From assembly GCA_028290165.1 (NCBI GenBank), contig JAQGKJ010000333.1, forward strand, positions 1 to 11,268: a stretch of 11,268 bases of DNA. The letters run 5' to 3'. The translations under genes and the position numbers were made by a program. The notes under the pieces were generated by a model. The model ran no database searches, had not been told where the DNA came from, and saw only the letters and a list, made by a program, of their open reading frames with translations. This document shows, piece by piece, positions 5,437-11,268 of the stretch. The stretch comes from Bradyrhizobium sp. GTDB lineage: Bacteria; Pseudomonadota; Alphaproteobacteria; Rhizobiales; Xanthobacteraceae. Each line of letters begins with the position of its first letter. Position 1 is the first letter of the stretch.

Positions 5437-7236
5437 TTAGGAATTTGCCGTGCGTCTTGCGGTAGTTTCGACCAGCGTCAATTTGGTCGATGGGACGCCG
5501 GCTTTCACAAGCCCGTCGCGATAATGGGCGATGTCAGCCCGGGTTTTCCAACGAAAATTCCTCAAATGCCGTTCGACGGTCAGGCCTGGATAGCTCGTCA
5601 GCAAAGCTTCGGCCGCCTTCGCCGCTTCCTCGGTTCGTCCCGATTGCGCGAGCGCCGCCGCCCGCACCGCTAGCACCTGAAGATGGTTGGGATTCAAATA
5701 CAAGGCTTCGCGCGCCCACGAGAGCGAAGGGTCATATTGTCCGAGAAGGTAGTGACTGAACGCATTCATTGCCGACCATTTATATCGGGGGTCGCTGTTG
5801 CCGCGCTGCACCGCAGTTGAAAACAGTTCGATGGCCTCTCGATGCTCGCCGATCACTAAGTGAGCTATTCCAAGTACGCCGCGGGCACCCATGTCGTACG
5901 GGTTCAACTTGACCGCCCTTTTTGCGGCCTCCATCGCAGCCTCGTAGTTCCCATCCATCGCGTGCACATAGGACAAAATCGAAAACGCGAATGACGAGCG
6001 AGGATCAAGCCGAACACTGCTTTCCGCCAGCTTCATCGCCTCGGCCCACAATTGGCGCGTGCTCTTGAGCCAGCCATACTGCACGCCTTGCACCAGGATG
6101 GTGGCGAGATAGGCGCGTGCAATGGCGAGCGCCGGATCGAGCGCGACGGCCTCCCTGAACAGTGCAATCGAGGCTTCGAAATCAGCTTTTGTCTGCCGAT
6201 AATAGTGGGAAAGTCCCCTCAAGAACCGATCCCATGCGGTCAGATCGGTCGACGATGACCGTGCGGGGGCGGACGCCTCCGCACGATAGATCTCCGGGGC
6301 CAATGCCGCGGACAGGCTGGTGGTGATCTCGTCCTGCATCGCGAATAGATCGCCCATGTCCCGGTCATAGCGGCCGGCCCATAACTGCTCGCCATTCTCC
6401 GGAGCTATCAGTTCGGCGGTGACACGAATCTTGGTTCCGGCACGCCGTACCGAACCCTGGATCAGATACGTCGCGTCGATTTCGCGCGCGATCAGCCGCG
6501 TGGTCAGATTTTTGCCCTTGAACGAAAAAGTCGAATTACGGCTCAGCACCCGATAAAACGACTGCAGGGAAAGCGCGTGGATCAGGTCCTCGGTGAGACC
6601 GTCGGAAAAATACTCGTCGGCGCTGTCGCTGAGATTCGCAAACGGAAGCACCCCCACGATCGCGGTTCGATATTGCGCCGGCAGGTTTGATGCGCCCCTC
6701 GGCTCCCGAGCGCGGGCATCGGACCCGCCCGGCGCCCAGGTCCAGACATTGATTGTTTCTTCGATGTTCTTGAAACGGTAGCTGCCGGCATCGACAAAGG
6801 TAGCGCTGAGATGCTTGCTGGCCTCATGGTAGGCCTTTGCCGAAACGGCCACGCCGCCGGGGGCGGCAACCGATTCCAGGCGGACGGCGATGTTGACGCC
6901 GTCCCCGAATACTTCGTCTTCGTCGGCGATCACATCTCCCATGTGGACGCCGAGACGGAACTGCATGACCCGGTCTGCGGGGAGGTGGTTGTTGCGTTCC
7001 GCCATCAGCGCCTGCAGCGCGATCGCGGACTCGATGGCCCCTACGATGCTAGGAAATTCCAGCAGGAACCCGTCGCCGGTGTTCTTCACCACCCGGCCGC
7101 CGTGATTGAGGATGATCGGGTATATCGCGCTTCGGTGCGCCTTGAACGTGGCGTGCGTGCCTTCGTCGTCGGCGCCCATCATGCGCGAGTAGCCGGCGAC
7201 GTCGGCGCAGACGATGGCAGCTAGGCGTCTCTCCAT
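5437..7236 (-). CDS. Class III nucleotide cyclase with TolB-like and TPR regions
   Basis: This 599-residue protein starts with a class III cyclase catalytic domain (about 3-168), which makes cAMP from ATP in most relatives. Metal-binding Asp12 (A-D-V-A-G-Y-S) and Asp55 (T-G-D-G-F), transition-state Asn115 and Arg119 (G-V-N-I-A-V-R-L-E), and base-contacting Lys51 are present. The second base-specifying position, usually Asp in D-x-Y-G-D-G-V-N, is Glu108 here. A TolB N-terminal-like segment follows (about 190-312: V-L-P-F-A-N-L-S ... Y-F-S-D-G-L-T-E-D-L). TPR-type helices fill the rest (about 335-550), with A-V-A-L-D-P, S-V-R-L-D-P and A-V-K-L-N-P repeat ends. No membrane segment is seen, so it is probably cytosolic. 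ATG 7236 begins the conserved M-E-R-R-L-A-A-I; AGGAG sits unusually close, two bases away. TTG 7302 is a less likely start. Confidence 0.9.
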   Translation of the reverse strand: MERRLAAIVCADVAGYSRMMGADDEGTHATFKAHRSAIYPIILNHGGRVVKNTGDGFLLEFPSIVGAIESAIALQALMAERNNHLPADRVMQFRLGVHMGDVIADEDEVFGDGVNIAVRLESVAAPGGVAVSAKAYHEASKHLSATFVDAGSYRFKNIEETINVWTWAPGGSDARAREPRGASNLPAQYRTAIVGVLPFANLSDSADEYFSDGLTEDLIHALSLQSFYRVLSRNSTFSFKGKNLTTRLIAREIDATYLIQGSVRRAGTKIRVTAELIAPENGEQLWAGRYDRDMGDLFAMQDEITTSLSAALAPEIYRAEASAPARSSSTDLTAWDRFLRGLSHYYRQTKADFEASIALFREAVALDPALAIARAYLATILVQGVQYGWLKSTRQLWAEAMKLAESSVRLDPRSSFAFSILSYVHAMDGNYEAAMEAAKRAVKLNPYDMGARGVLGIAHLVIGEHREAIELFSTAVQRGNSDPRYKWSAMNAFSHYLLGQYDPSLSWAREALYLNPNHLQVLAVRAAALAQSGRTEEAAKAAEALLTSYPGLTVERHLRNFRWKTRADIAHYRDGLVKAGVPSTKLTLVETTARRTANS

Positions 7237-7270
7237 CTCTCCTGTGTCCCAAGTTCCCGAACTGGCGGAT

Positions 7271-7285
7271 ACCACGGTACGTGGT
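7271..7285. promoter_or_regulatory. Perfect inverted repeat upstream of the cyclase gene
   Basis: ACCACG (7271-7276), GTA, CGTGGT (7280-7285) is a perfect 6-bp inverted repeat centred 42 bases before the cyclase start codon. It could be a binding site for a regulator or a small leader stem. No regulator gene adjoins the cyclase, and no other copy was noticed, so its role is open. Confidence 0.35.
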
Positions 7286-7480
7286 CGGCTCGCCGAATCC
7301 AATGATTTTAGAACATACCCTGTCGCTGGCGAACACCAGACATGGACGTGTGACGCAATCTGTCCCGGATTGGCGCTGGTGGGATGTAGCTCGGTTCCAT
7401 GACGCCGTCACGAAGGAACCTCAAGCGGCCTTCGCTGCGCTCGTGTTGGGCGCGCAGATGTTCACATGAAACCCGAAGTT
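7286..7480. other. Gene-free part of the 321-bp gap upstream of the cyclase gene
   Basis: The interval 7237-7557 has no supported gene. Besides the inverted repeat at 7271-7285 and the palindromic repeat at 7481-7553, it holds a compound dyad. TGACG-C-CGTCA (7400-7410) is a perfect 11-bp palindrome, flanked by GGTTCC (7393-7398) and GGAACC (7415-7420). A TAAAAT (minus strand, about 7305-7310) could serve as -10 for the cyclase but lacks a good -35. Short open frames here resemble no known protein. Confidence 0.4.
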
Positions 7481-7553
7481 GTCACGCCCCCGGCAATCCA
7501 TCTTCGCAAGTCTTTCGAAGACGGATGGATGCCCGGATCAAGTCCGGGCCATG
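7481..7553. repeat. Degenerate palindromic repeat after the TSUP gene
   Basis: GCCCGGA (7531-7537) pairs with TCCGGGC (7543-7549) around TCAAG. ATCCATCTTCG (7496-7506) pairs with CGAAGA...TGGAT (7516-7530), with four extra bases on the second arm. The outer ends GTCACGCCCCCGG and CCGGGCCATGAC are imperfectly inverted. It is a decayed relative of the repeat at 9427-9503. It lies directly after the TSUP stop codon (minus strand) and could act as its transcript end, though no T-run follows. Confidence 0.6.
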
Positions 7554-7557
7554 ACGA

Positions 7558-8310
7558 TTATCGCACAATGTTATAAACGGCAGTGCCCGCGAGATAGAGC
7601 CCGAGAAGAATCATCGCCAGCAAAAACCAGCGGCGGAAGGCTTCCGCCTGCATCCGCGAGCGCACCGCCTGTCCGACAAACATGCCGGTGAAGGCGGCCG
7701 CCATCGCGATCGCGCCCGGCAGCGCGGTCGATGCACTGAGCAGGCCGGCGCCGGTGAGATTGAAGGCCAGCGCCACCGTGGCGACCGTGAAGTACACCCC
7801 CAGCGCCTGCACCAGTTCATCCTTCTCCATGCCGATCGCCTGCATGAACGGCATCGAAGGGATCACCTGAACGCCGGTCGCGGCGGAAACCACCCCGGTG
7901 ACGACGCCGACGATGCCGCCCATCCATTTTTCGTCCCTGCGCGCCACGCTGAAGCTGAACTTGCTCAGGCCCACGATCGCATAGACCACCAGCAGCACGC
8001 CGAGAACGATGGTGCCGTAGCGTGCGTAGGGGCCGGTCAGCATGCCCGCGTTGAGCCAGATGCCGGCGACGGTGCCCACCATCAGCGGCCACAGCCGCCG
8101 GATGATGTCGCGCAGATAGGGGCCGACAAACGTCTGCCAGATATTGGTGACGATCGCCGGCACGATGACGATCGCAAGCGCCCGCGAAGGCTGCATCGTG
8201 ACTGCGAGCAGGCCCATCGACACCGTCGGCAGGCCGAGCCCGATCACGCCCTTGACGAAACCCGCGAGCAGGAATGTGGCGGCGATGAGAATCAGCAGCG
8301 GTTCGAACAT
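7558..8310 (-). CDS. TauE/SafE (TSUP) family membrane exporter
   Basis: The 250-residue protein is almost entirely hydrophobic with about eight predicted membrane segments (roughly 4-24, 28-40, 43-62, 73-90, 98-116, 130-150, 167-187, 196-216 and 228-248; nine stretches, some probably paired as re-entrant). The two internally related halves typical of TSUP are visible: G-F-V-K-G-V-I-G-L-G-L-P-T-V (17-30) in the first, and G-V-V-T-G-V-V-S-A-A-T-G-V-Q-V-I-P (135-151) in the second. TSUP proteins move sulfite, sulfoacetate, other sulfonates or organic anions across the inner membrane; the substrate here is unknown. The ATG at 8310 is chosen over a GTG at 8319; neither has a good ribosome binding site. 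The gene diverges from a LysR regulator, its likely controller. Confidence 0.88.
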   Translation of the reverse strand: MFEPLLILIAATFLLAGFVKGVIGLGLPTVSMGLLAVTMQPSRALAIVIVPAIVTNIWQTFVGPYLRDIIRRLWPLMVGTVAGIWLNAGMLTGPYARYGTIVLGVLLVVYAIVGLSKFSFSVARRDEKWMGGIVGVVTGVVSAATGVQVIPSMPFMQAIGMEKDELVQALGVYFTVATVALAFNLTGAGLLSASTALPGAIAMAAAFTGMFVGQAVRSRMQAEAFRRWFLLAMILLGLYLAGTAVYNIVR

Positions 8311-8319
8311 GCCGGGCAC

Positions 8320-8347
8320 ATTGACCGATCGAAATTATCGGCACAAT
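8320..8347. promoter_or_regulatory. Candidate LysR operator between exporter and regulator
   Basis: CCGAT (8325-8329) and ATCGG (8337-8341) form a dyad with a seven-base centre. The symmetry extends to ATTG (8320-8323) and CAAT (8344-8347), with one extra base on the right arm. It lies 10 bases upstream of the exporter start codon. LysR regulators typically bind interrupted dyads containing AT-rich centres in the gap between themselves and a divergent target. The location and symmetry fit, but the classical T-N11-A spacing is not exact. Confidence 0.5.
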
Positions 8348-8360
8348 CTGCAGCTTACAG

Positions 8361-8391
8361 AGCAAGCCTTCGGCGACGACGAAGGCTAGCT
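8361..8391. other. Stable hairpin in the exporter/LysR gap
   Basis: GCCTTCG (8366-8372), a seven-base loop and CGAAGGC (8380-8386) form a perfect stem. Outside it A8365-T8387 pairs, one A-A mismatch follows, and AGC/GCT (8361-8363 with 8389-8391) closes it, giving 11 pairs. The sequence continues TTATTTG. It could be an attenuator-like stem in the LysR leader or a remnant of a repeat; there is no long T-run. Confidence 0.4.
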
Positions 8392-8397
8392 TATTTG

Positions 8398-8482
8398 CCG
8401 TCATTGCGAGCGAAGCGAAGCAATCCACGGGGCAAAAAAGGAAGTGTGGATTGCTTCGTCGCTTCGCTCCTCGCAATGACGG
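8398..8482. repeat. Long palindromic repeat in front of the LysR gene
   Basis: The left arm (8398-8428, starting CCGTCATTGCGAGCGAAGCG) pairs along all 31 bases with the right arm (8446-8482). The right arm carries two extra trinucleotides (GTC and CTC) as bulges. The loop is 17 bases and A-rich. The GTCATTGCGAGCGAAG core recurs as an intergenic palindrome in many proteobacteria, including Bradyrhizobium; that statement is from memory. The hairpin ends eight bases before the LysR ribosome binding site (AAGGA, 8491-8495). If transcription starts upstream of it, it would fold in the LysR messenger leader. Confidence 0.85.
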
Positions 8483-8502
8483 CTTCCTAGAAGGAATCTT
8501 CC

Positions 8503-9393
8503 ATGCGTTTCGACCTGGTCGACCTCCAGCTGTTCATCGCGGTCGCCGATGCGCGCAGCATCACCGGCGGCGCGCTGCGCGCCCATCTGGCGCTGGCTTC
8601 GGCCAGCGCGCGGATCAGGGGCCTGGAAGCAGCGCTTGGCACCGCGCTCTTGAAGCGCGGCCGCCGCGGCATCGAGCTGACCGCGGCGGGCGAAAGCCTG
8701 CTCGATCATGCCCGCATCATCATTCACAATGTCGAGATGATGCGCGGCGATCTCGCCGGCTACGCCAGCGGCTTCAGGGCCAGCGTGCATTTGCTCGCCA
8801 ATACCTCGGGGCTCTCGGAGCATCTGCCGAGGGCACTGGCGGCGTTCCTGCGGGAACATCCCGACATCAGCGTCGATGTCGAGGAACGCGAAAGCACCGA
8901 TATCGCCGCCGCGATCACGACCAGCGCGGCTGATCTCGGCTTCGCCGCCGAGCATGCGTTGCCGGATAATGTGGAGCGGTTTCTCTTCAGTGAGGACCGG
9001 CTGACACTGGTGACGGCGCGGCGCGGAATTTTTGCCGGCCGCCGCCAGATCGATTTTCAGGAGCTAGCTGACCGGGACTTCGTCGGACTGACCAGTTCGA
9101 CCGCGCTTCAGGCGCATATTGCAAGGCATGCCGCCCGGCTCGGCGTGCGCTTGCGATTTCGGGCGCGCCTGAGGGATTTCGATGCGATCTGCCAGATGGT
9201 GGCGTCGGGCGTCGGCATTGCCGTGGTGCCGGAAGCCGCCGCAAAACGTTGCGCCGGGTCGATGCCGATCGCGATGATCAGGATTCGCGATGGCTGGGCG
9301 AACCGCAGGCTTGCGATCTGCGCCCGCAGCTTCAAGACGCTGCCGCGGCCGGCCAAGCAACTGGTGGAGCATTTGCGGAAAGCGGCGCGCTAG
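8503..9393 (+). CDS. LysR-type transcriptional regulator
   Basis: The 296-residue protein has the LysR layout. Its N-terminal winged helix-turn-helix (about 3-62) begins D-L-V-D-L-Q-L-F-I-A-V-A-D-A-R-S-I-T-G-G-A (4-24). The A-S-A-R-I-R-G-L-E-A-A-L-G-T-A-L-L-K-R (34-52) recognition and wing region and E-L-T-A-A-G-E (58-64) follow. A linker helix and a periplasmic-binding-protein-like effector domain (about 92-290) come next, with V-A-S-G-V-G-I-A-V-V-P near the C-terminal half. The ATG at 8503 follows AAGGA (8491-8495) by seven bases. It is divergent from a TSUP exporter, a common regulator-transporter pairing, so it probably activates that gene when an anion or sulfonate ligand binds; this is inference. 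The LysR messenger may carry the palindromic repeat in its leader. Confidence 0.93.
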   Translation: MRFDLVDLQLFIAVADARSITGGALRAHLALASASARIRGLEAALGTALLKRGRRGIELTAAGESLLDHARIIIHNVEMMRGDLAGYASGFRASVHLLANTSGLSEHLPRALAAFLREHPDISVDVEERESTDIAAAITTSAADLGFAAEHALPDNVERFLFSEDRLTLVTARRGIFAGRRQIDFQELADRDFVGLTSSTALQAHIARHAARLGVRLRFRARLRDFDAICQMVASGVGIAVVPEAAAKRCAGSMPIAMIRIRDGWANRRLAICARSFKTLPRPAKQLVEHLRKAAR

Positions 9394-9426
9394 GGCGTCG
9401 GCATCGAATTGAATGCGACTAACGTC

Positions 9427-9503
9427 GTCATGGCCGGGCATCCACGTCTTTGTGTCCGTCAAGCAAGAAAGACGTGGATGGCCGGGACAAGCCCGGCCAT
9501 GAC
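9427..9503. repeat. Double-stem palindromic repeat between convergent genes
   Basis: The outer stem GTCATGGCCGGGC (9427-9439) pairs perfectly over 13 bases with 9491-9503. The inner stem CATCCACGTCTTT (9439-9451) pairs perfectly over 13 bases with 9468-9480 around a 16-base loop. Ten bases (9481-9490) bulge on one side, and they include a second GCCGGG. It lies between the ends of the LysR gene and the TctC-type gene. It is an intact relative of the repeat at 7481-7553 and could block read-through in both directions. Confidence 0.8.
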
Positions 9504-9529
9504 GGGAATGAGAGTCAAGTCAGCAAGTT

Positions 9530-10498
9530 TCACTTCGCCGTCTCGACCCCTGCGTCTTTGATGACCTTCGCCCATTTCGCAATTTCGGCGGCGATGAAAT
9601 CGTGGAAATGCTCGGGCGTATCGCCGATCAGTTCGGCGCCCTGGCTGGCGAGCTTCTCCTTTACCGCGGGATCGCGCATCGCCTCGGTCGCGAACTTGTT
9701 CAGGGTGGCGACGATCGCCGGCGGCGTGCCCGCGGGCGCCACCATTCCGTACCAGTTTTCAACCAGGAAATCCGGCATGCCGGCTTCGGCTGTTGTCGGC
9801 ACCTCCATGGCCGTGGGCGCGCGCTCAGGCGCGCCGATCGCGATCGCCCGCAACCCGCCGGCTTTGATCTGCGGCAAAAGAATCGGCAGATCGAGGAACG
9901 CCATCTGCACCTGCTGGCCGAGCAGGTCGTTGACCGCGGGAGCTGCACCCCGATAGGGCACATGCACAATGTCGATGTTGGCCTTGAGTTTGAACAGTTC
10001 GCCCGCCAGCTGCGTCAGGCTGCCGGCACCGGAGGATGCGAAATTGAGTTTTCCGGGTTGCGCCTTGGCAAGCGCGATCAGCTCCTTCATGTCGTGGGCG
10101 GGAACGTTGGCCGCGACCACCAGCATCTCCGGCACAGTTGCCACCAGCGTGATGGCTTGCAGATCCTTCATCGTATCGTAAGCGACCTTTTCCATGCTCG
10201 GGCTGATGGCGAGCGCGCCGGCACTTGCGATCGCGATGGTGTAGCCATCGGGGGCGGCTTTCGCCACCGCGTCGGTTCCGAGCACGCCGCCTTGTCCGCC
10301 GCGATTGTCGATCAACACCGGCTGCTTGATGAGTTCCGACATGCGCTGGCCGACCACGCGCGCGATGATGTCGTTCGGGCCGCCGGCCGGAAACGGCACG
10401 ATCAGCCGGATCGGCTTGTTGGGAAAATCCTCGGCCGCGGCCAACGCCGGCAACAGCAGCACCGACAATCCGGTCAGCAGCGTTCGCAGAATCCTCAT
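9530..10498 (-). CDS. Periplasmic tricarboxylate-binding protein, TctC/Bug family
   Basis: The 322-residue precursor has a Sec signal peptide (M-R-I-L-R, then a hydrophobic stretch to about 18, and A-L-A-A-A with likely cleavage after Ala22). The mature start E-D-F-P-N-K-P-I-R-L-I-V-P-F-P-A-G-G-P-N-D-I-I-A-R (23-47) is the hallmark of the Bug/TctC family. Other family features are N-R-G-G-Q-G-G-V-L-G-T-D-A-V-A-K-A-A-P-D-G-Y-T (65-87) and a C-terminal E-x-A-K-W-A-K-V-I-K-D-A-G-V. These proteins capture carboxylates or related anions for TctAB-type transporters or sensors. No tctA or tctB gene is in the window, so it is one of the many orphan copies seen in such genomes. ATG 10498 has GGGAGG five bases upstream. 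It follows the HisN-family gene on the same strand after 114 bases. Confidence 0.93.
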   Translation of the reverse strand: MRILRTLLTGLSVLLLPALAAAEDFPNKPIRLIVPFPAGGPNDIIARVVGQRMSELIKQPVLIDNRGGQGGVLGTDAVAKAAPDGYTIAIASAGALAISPSMEKVAYDTMKDLQAITLVATVPEMLVVAANVPAHDMKELIALAKAQPGKLNFASSGAGSLTQLAGELFKLKANIDIVHVPYRGAAPAVNDLLGQQVQMAFLDLPILLPQIKAGGLRAIAIGAPERAPTAMEVPTTAEAGMPDFLVENWYGMVAPAGTPPAIVATLNKFATEAMRDPAVKEKLASQGAELIGDTPEHFHDFIAAEIAKWAKVIKDAGVETAK

Positions 10499-10612
10499 GC
10501 AATCCTCCCGGTCCAGACTCTTGTACCGCATGCGCGTGGCTGAATGGCCGGCGGCTTTTCCCCAACCTGCCACAATGCCGGCTCCCTTTGGAACGCCGAA
10601 GAGATGCGCGCG

Positions 10613-11268
10613 CTAGCTGTTCAGCAGCTTGAGCGCGGCTTCATGCACGCGCGGATCGCCGGCTGCGATGATGCGGCCGCCGCCTTGCGCGGGCTTGCCT
10701 TCCCAGGTGGTGACGATGCCGCCGGCGCCGGTGATGATCGGAATCAGCGCCGCGATGTCGTAAGCCTTCAATTCGGTCTCGACCACGAGGTCGAGATGTC
10801 CAGCGGCGAGCATGCAATAGGAATAGCAGTCGCCGCCGTAGCGCGTCAGCCGCACCGCTGCTTCGATGCGGCCGAAGGCGGCACGGTCGGCGGCATTCAT
10901 CAACAGCGGACTGGTGGTGAACGCTGTCGCTTCCTTCAGCGACGCGCAGCGCCGCACCGCCAGTTTCCGTTCCCCCGACGGTCCATGATAATGGGCCGAG
11001 CCGCTGTCGCCGGAAAAACGCTCGCCGATAAAGGGCTGGTGCATCATCCCGAACACCGGCGTGCCCTTGTGCAGCAGCGCGATCAGCGTGCCCCAGATCG
11101 GAAAGCCCGCGATGAAGGATTTGGTGCCGTCGATCGGATCGAGCACCCAGACATATTCGGCGTCTTCGCGCTCGCTGCCGAATTCCTCGCCGACAATGCC
11201 GTGCTGGGGAAAATTGGCCTTGATCAGCCGCCGCATCACCGCTTCCGCCGCGCGGTCGGCTTCGGTCA
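10613..11268 (-). CDS. hisN: Histidinol-phosphatase / inositol-monophosphatase family protein (cut by right edge)
   Basis: The last 217 codons are present; the N-terminus lies beyond the window. The frame is open to the edge and starts T-E-A-D-R-A-A-E, part of the family's V-T-x-A-D-x-A-A-E motif, so the internal Met codons at 11233-11239 are not the start. The Mg-dependent phosphatase motifs are G-E-E-F-G, then W-V-L-D-P-I-D-G-T-K-S-F (metal-binding Asp residues), and G-G-D-C-Y-S-Y ... A-Y-D-I-A-A-L near the C-terminus. The G-D-C-Y-x-Y pattern is typical of HisN-type histidinol-phosphatases, which remove phosphate from histidinol phosphate in histidine biosynthesis, rather than of SuhB. No other histidine genes are visible, so hisN is probable, not certain. 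It ends with TAG at 10613-10615, upstream of the TctC-type gene. Confidence 0.85.
   Translation of the reverse strand, partial: TEADRAAEAVMRRLIKANFPQHGIVGEEFGSEREDAEYVWVLDPIDGTKSFIAGFPIWGTLIALLHKGTPVFGMMHQPFIGERFSGDSGSAHYHGPSGERKLAVRRCASLKEATAFTTSPLLMNAADRAAFGRIEAAVRLTRYGGDCYSYCMLAAGHLDLVVETELKAYDIAALIPIITGAGGIVTTWEGKPAQGGGRIIAAGDPRVHEAALKLLNS

Noticed and set aside
7237..7302. Longer cyclase start at TTG 7302
   Set aside because: The added 22 residues match nothing in the family, and the conserved M-E-R-R-L-A-A-I start is at 7236.
7381..7420. tRNA-like GTAGCTCGGTTCC
   Set aside because: Only the D-arm-like word is present; no acceptor stem, anticodon arm or T-arm can be drawn.
8311..8319. 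GTG start at 8319 for the TSUP exporter
   Set aside because: It adds only three residues, has no ribosome binding site, and M-F-E-P-L-L is the more natural start of the first membrane segment.
9602..10543. A 313-residue plus-strand open frame
   Set aside because: Antisense to a clear TctC/Bug protein, histidine- and arginine-rich, with no recognisable domain.

Overview
The window looks like chromosomal DNA of a Bradyrhizobium-type alphaproteobacterium (Bradyrhizobium or a close relative). The grounds are high GC with strong third-position GC, protein families typical of that group (class A Hsp20, cyclase-TolB-TPR protein, orphan tricarboxylate-binding protein), and palindromic repeats of the kind scattered between Bradyrhizobium genes. 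This assignment comes from recognition, not from a database search. There are 12 protein genes, two of them cut by the window edges. I see no tRNA, rRNA, CRISPR array, transposase or prophage gene.

Layout. At 1-803 a glutathione S-transferase (minus strand, cut at the left edge) diverges from a TetR regulator across a 69-bp gap holding an imperfect 21-bp palindrome. At 899-2310 come a VOC/PhnB-like protein and then an overlapping pair, an ArsR-type regulator and an SRPBCC (AHSA1-like) protein. The pair has its own sigma70-like promoter with overlapping TAACC/GGTTA half-sites, which suggests autoregulation. A convergent gap filled with repeats (2311-2641) leads to a secreted alpha/beta-hydrolase (2642-3412, minus).

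At 3570-4253 is a complete small heat-shock gene unit on the minus strand: a sigma32-like promoter, a leader that folds like a ROSE RNA thermometer and buries the ribosome binding site, an Hsp20 gene, and an intrinsic terminator. This is the most informative regulatory structure in the window. Divergent from it is a lysophospholipase-like hydrolase (4329-5273), which converges through a multi-hairpin repeat on a class III nucleotide cyclase with TolB-like and TPR regions (5437-7236, minus).

At 7558-9393 a TauE/SafE-type exporter and a LysR regulator diverge. Their shared gap holds a candidate LysR operator and two large hairpins, one of them a long palindromic repeat ending just before the LysR ribosome binding site. 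LysR converges through another double-stem repeat on a TctC/Bug-type periplasmic binding protein (9530-10498, minus). Upstream of that on the same strand lies a histidinol-phosphatase/inositol-monophosphatase family gene cut by the right edge.

Most genes are small independent units: a regulator beside its likely target, or convergent pairs separated by palindromic repeats. I find no convincing undescribed multi-gene system. The points worth following up are regulatory RNA and DNA structures and one active-site substitution in the cyclase.
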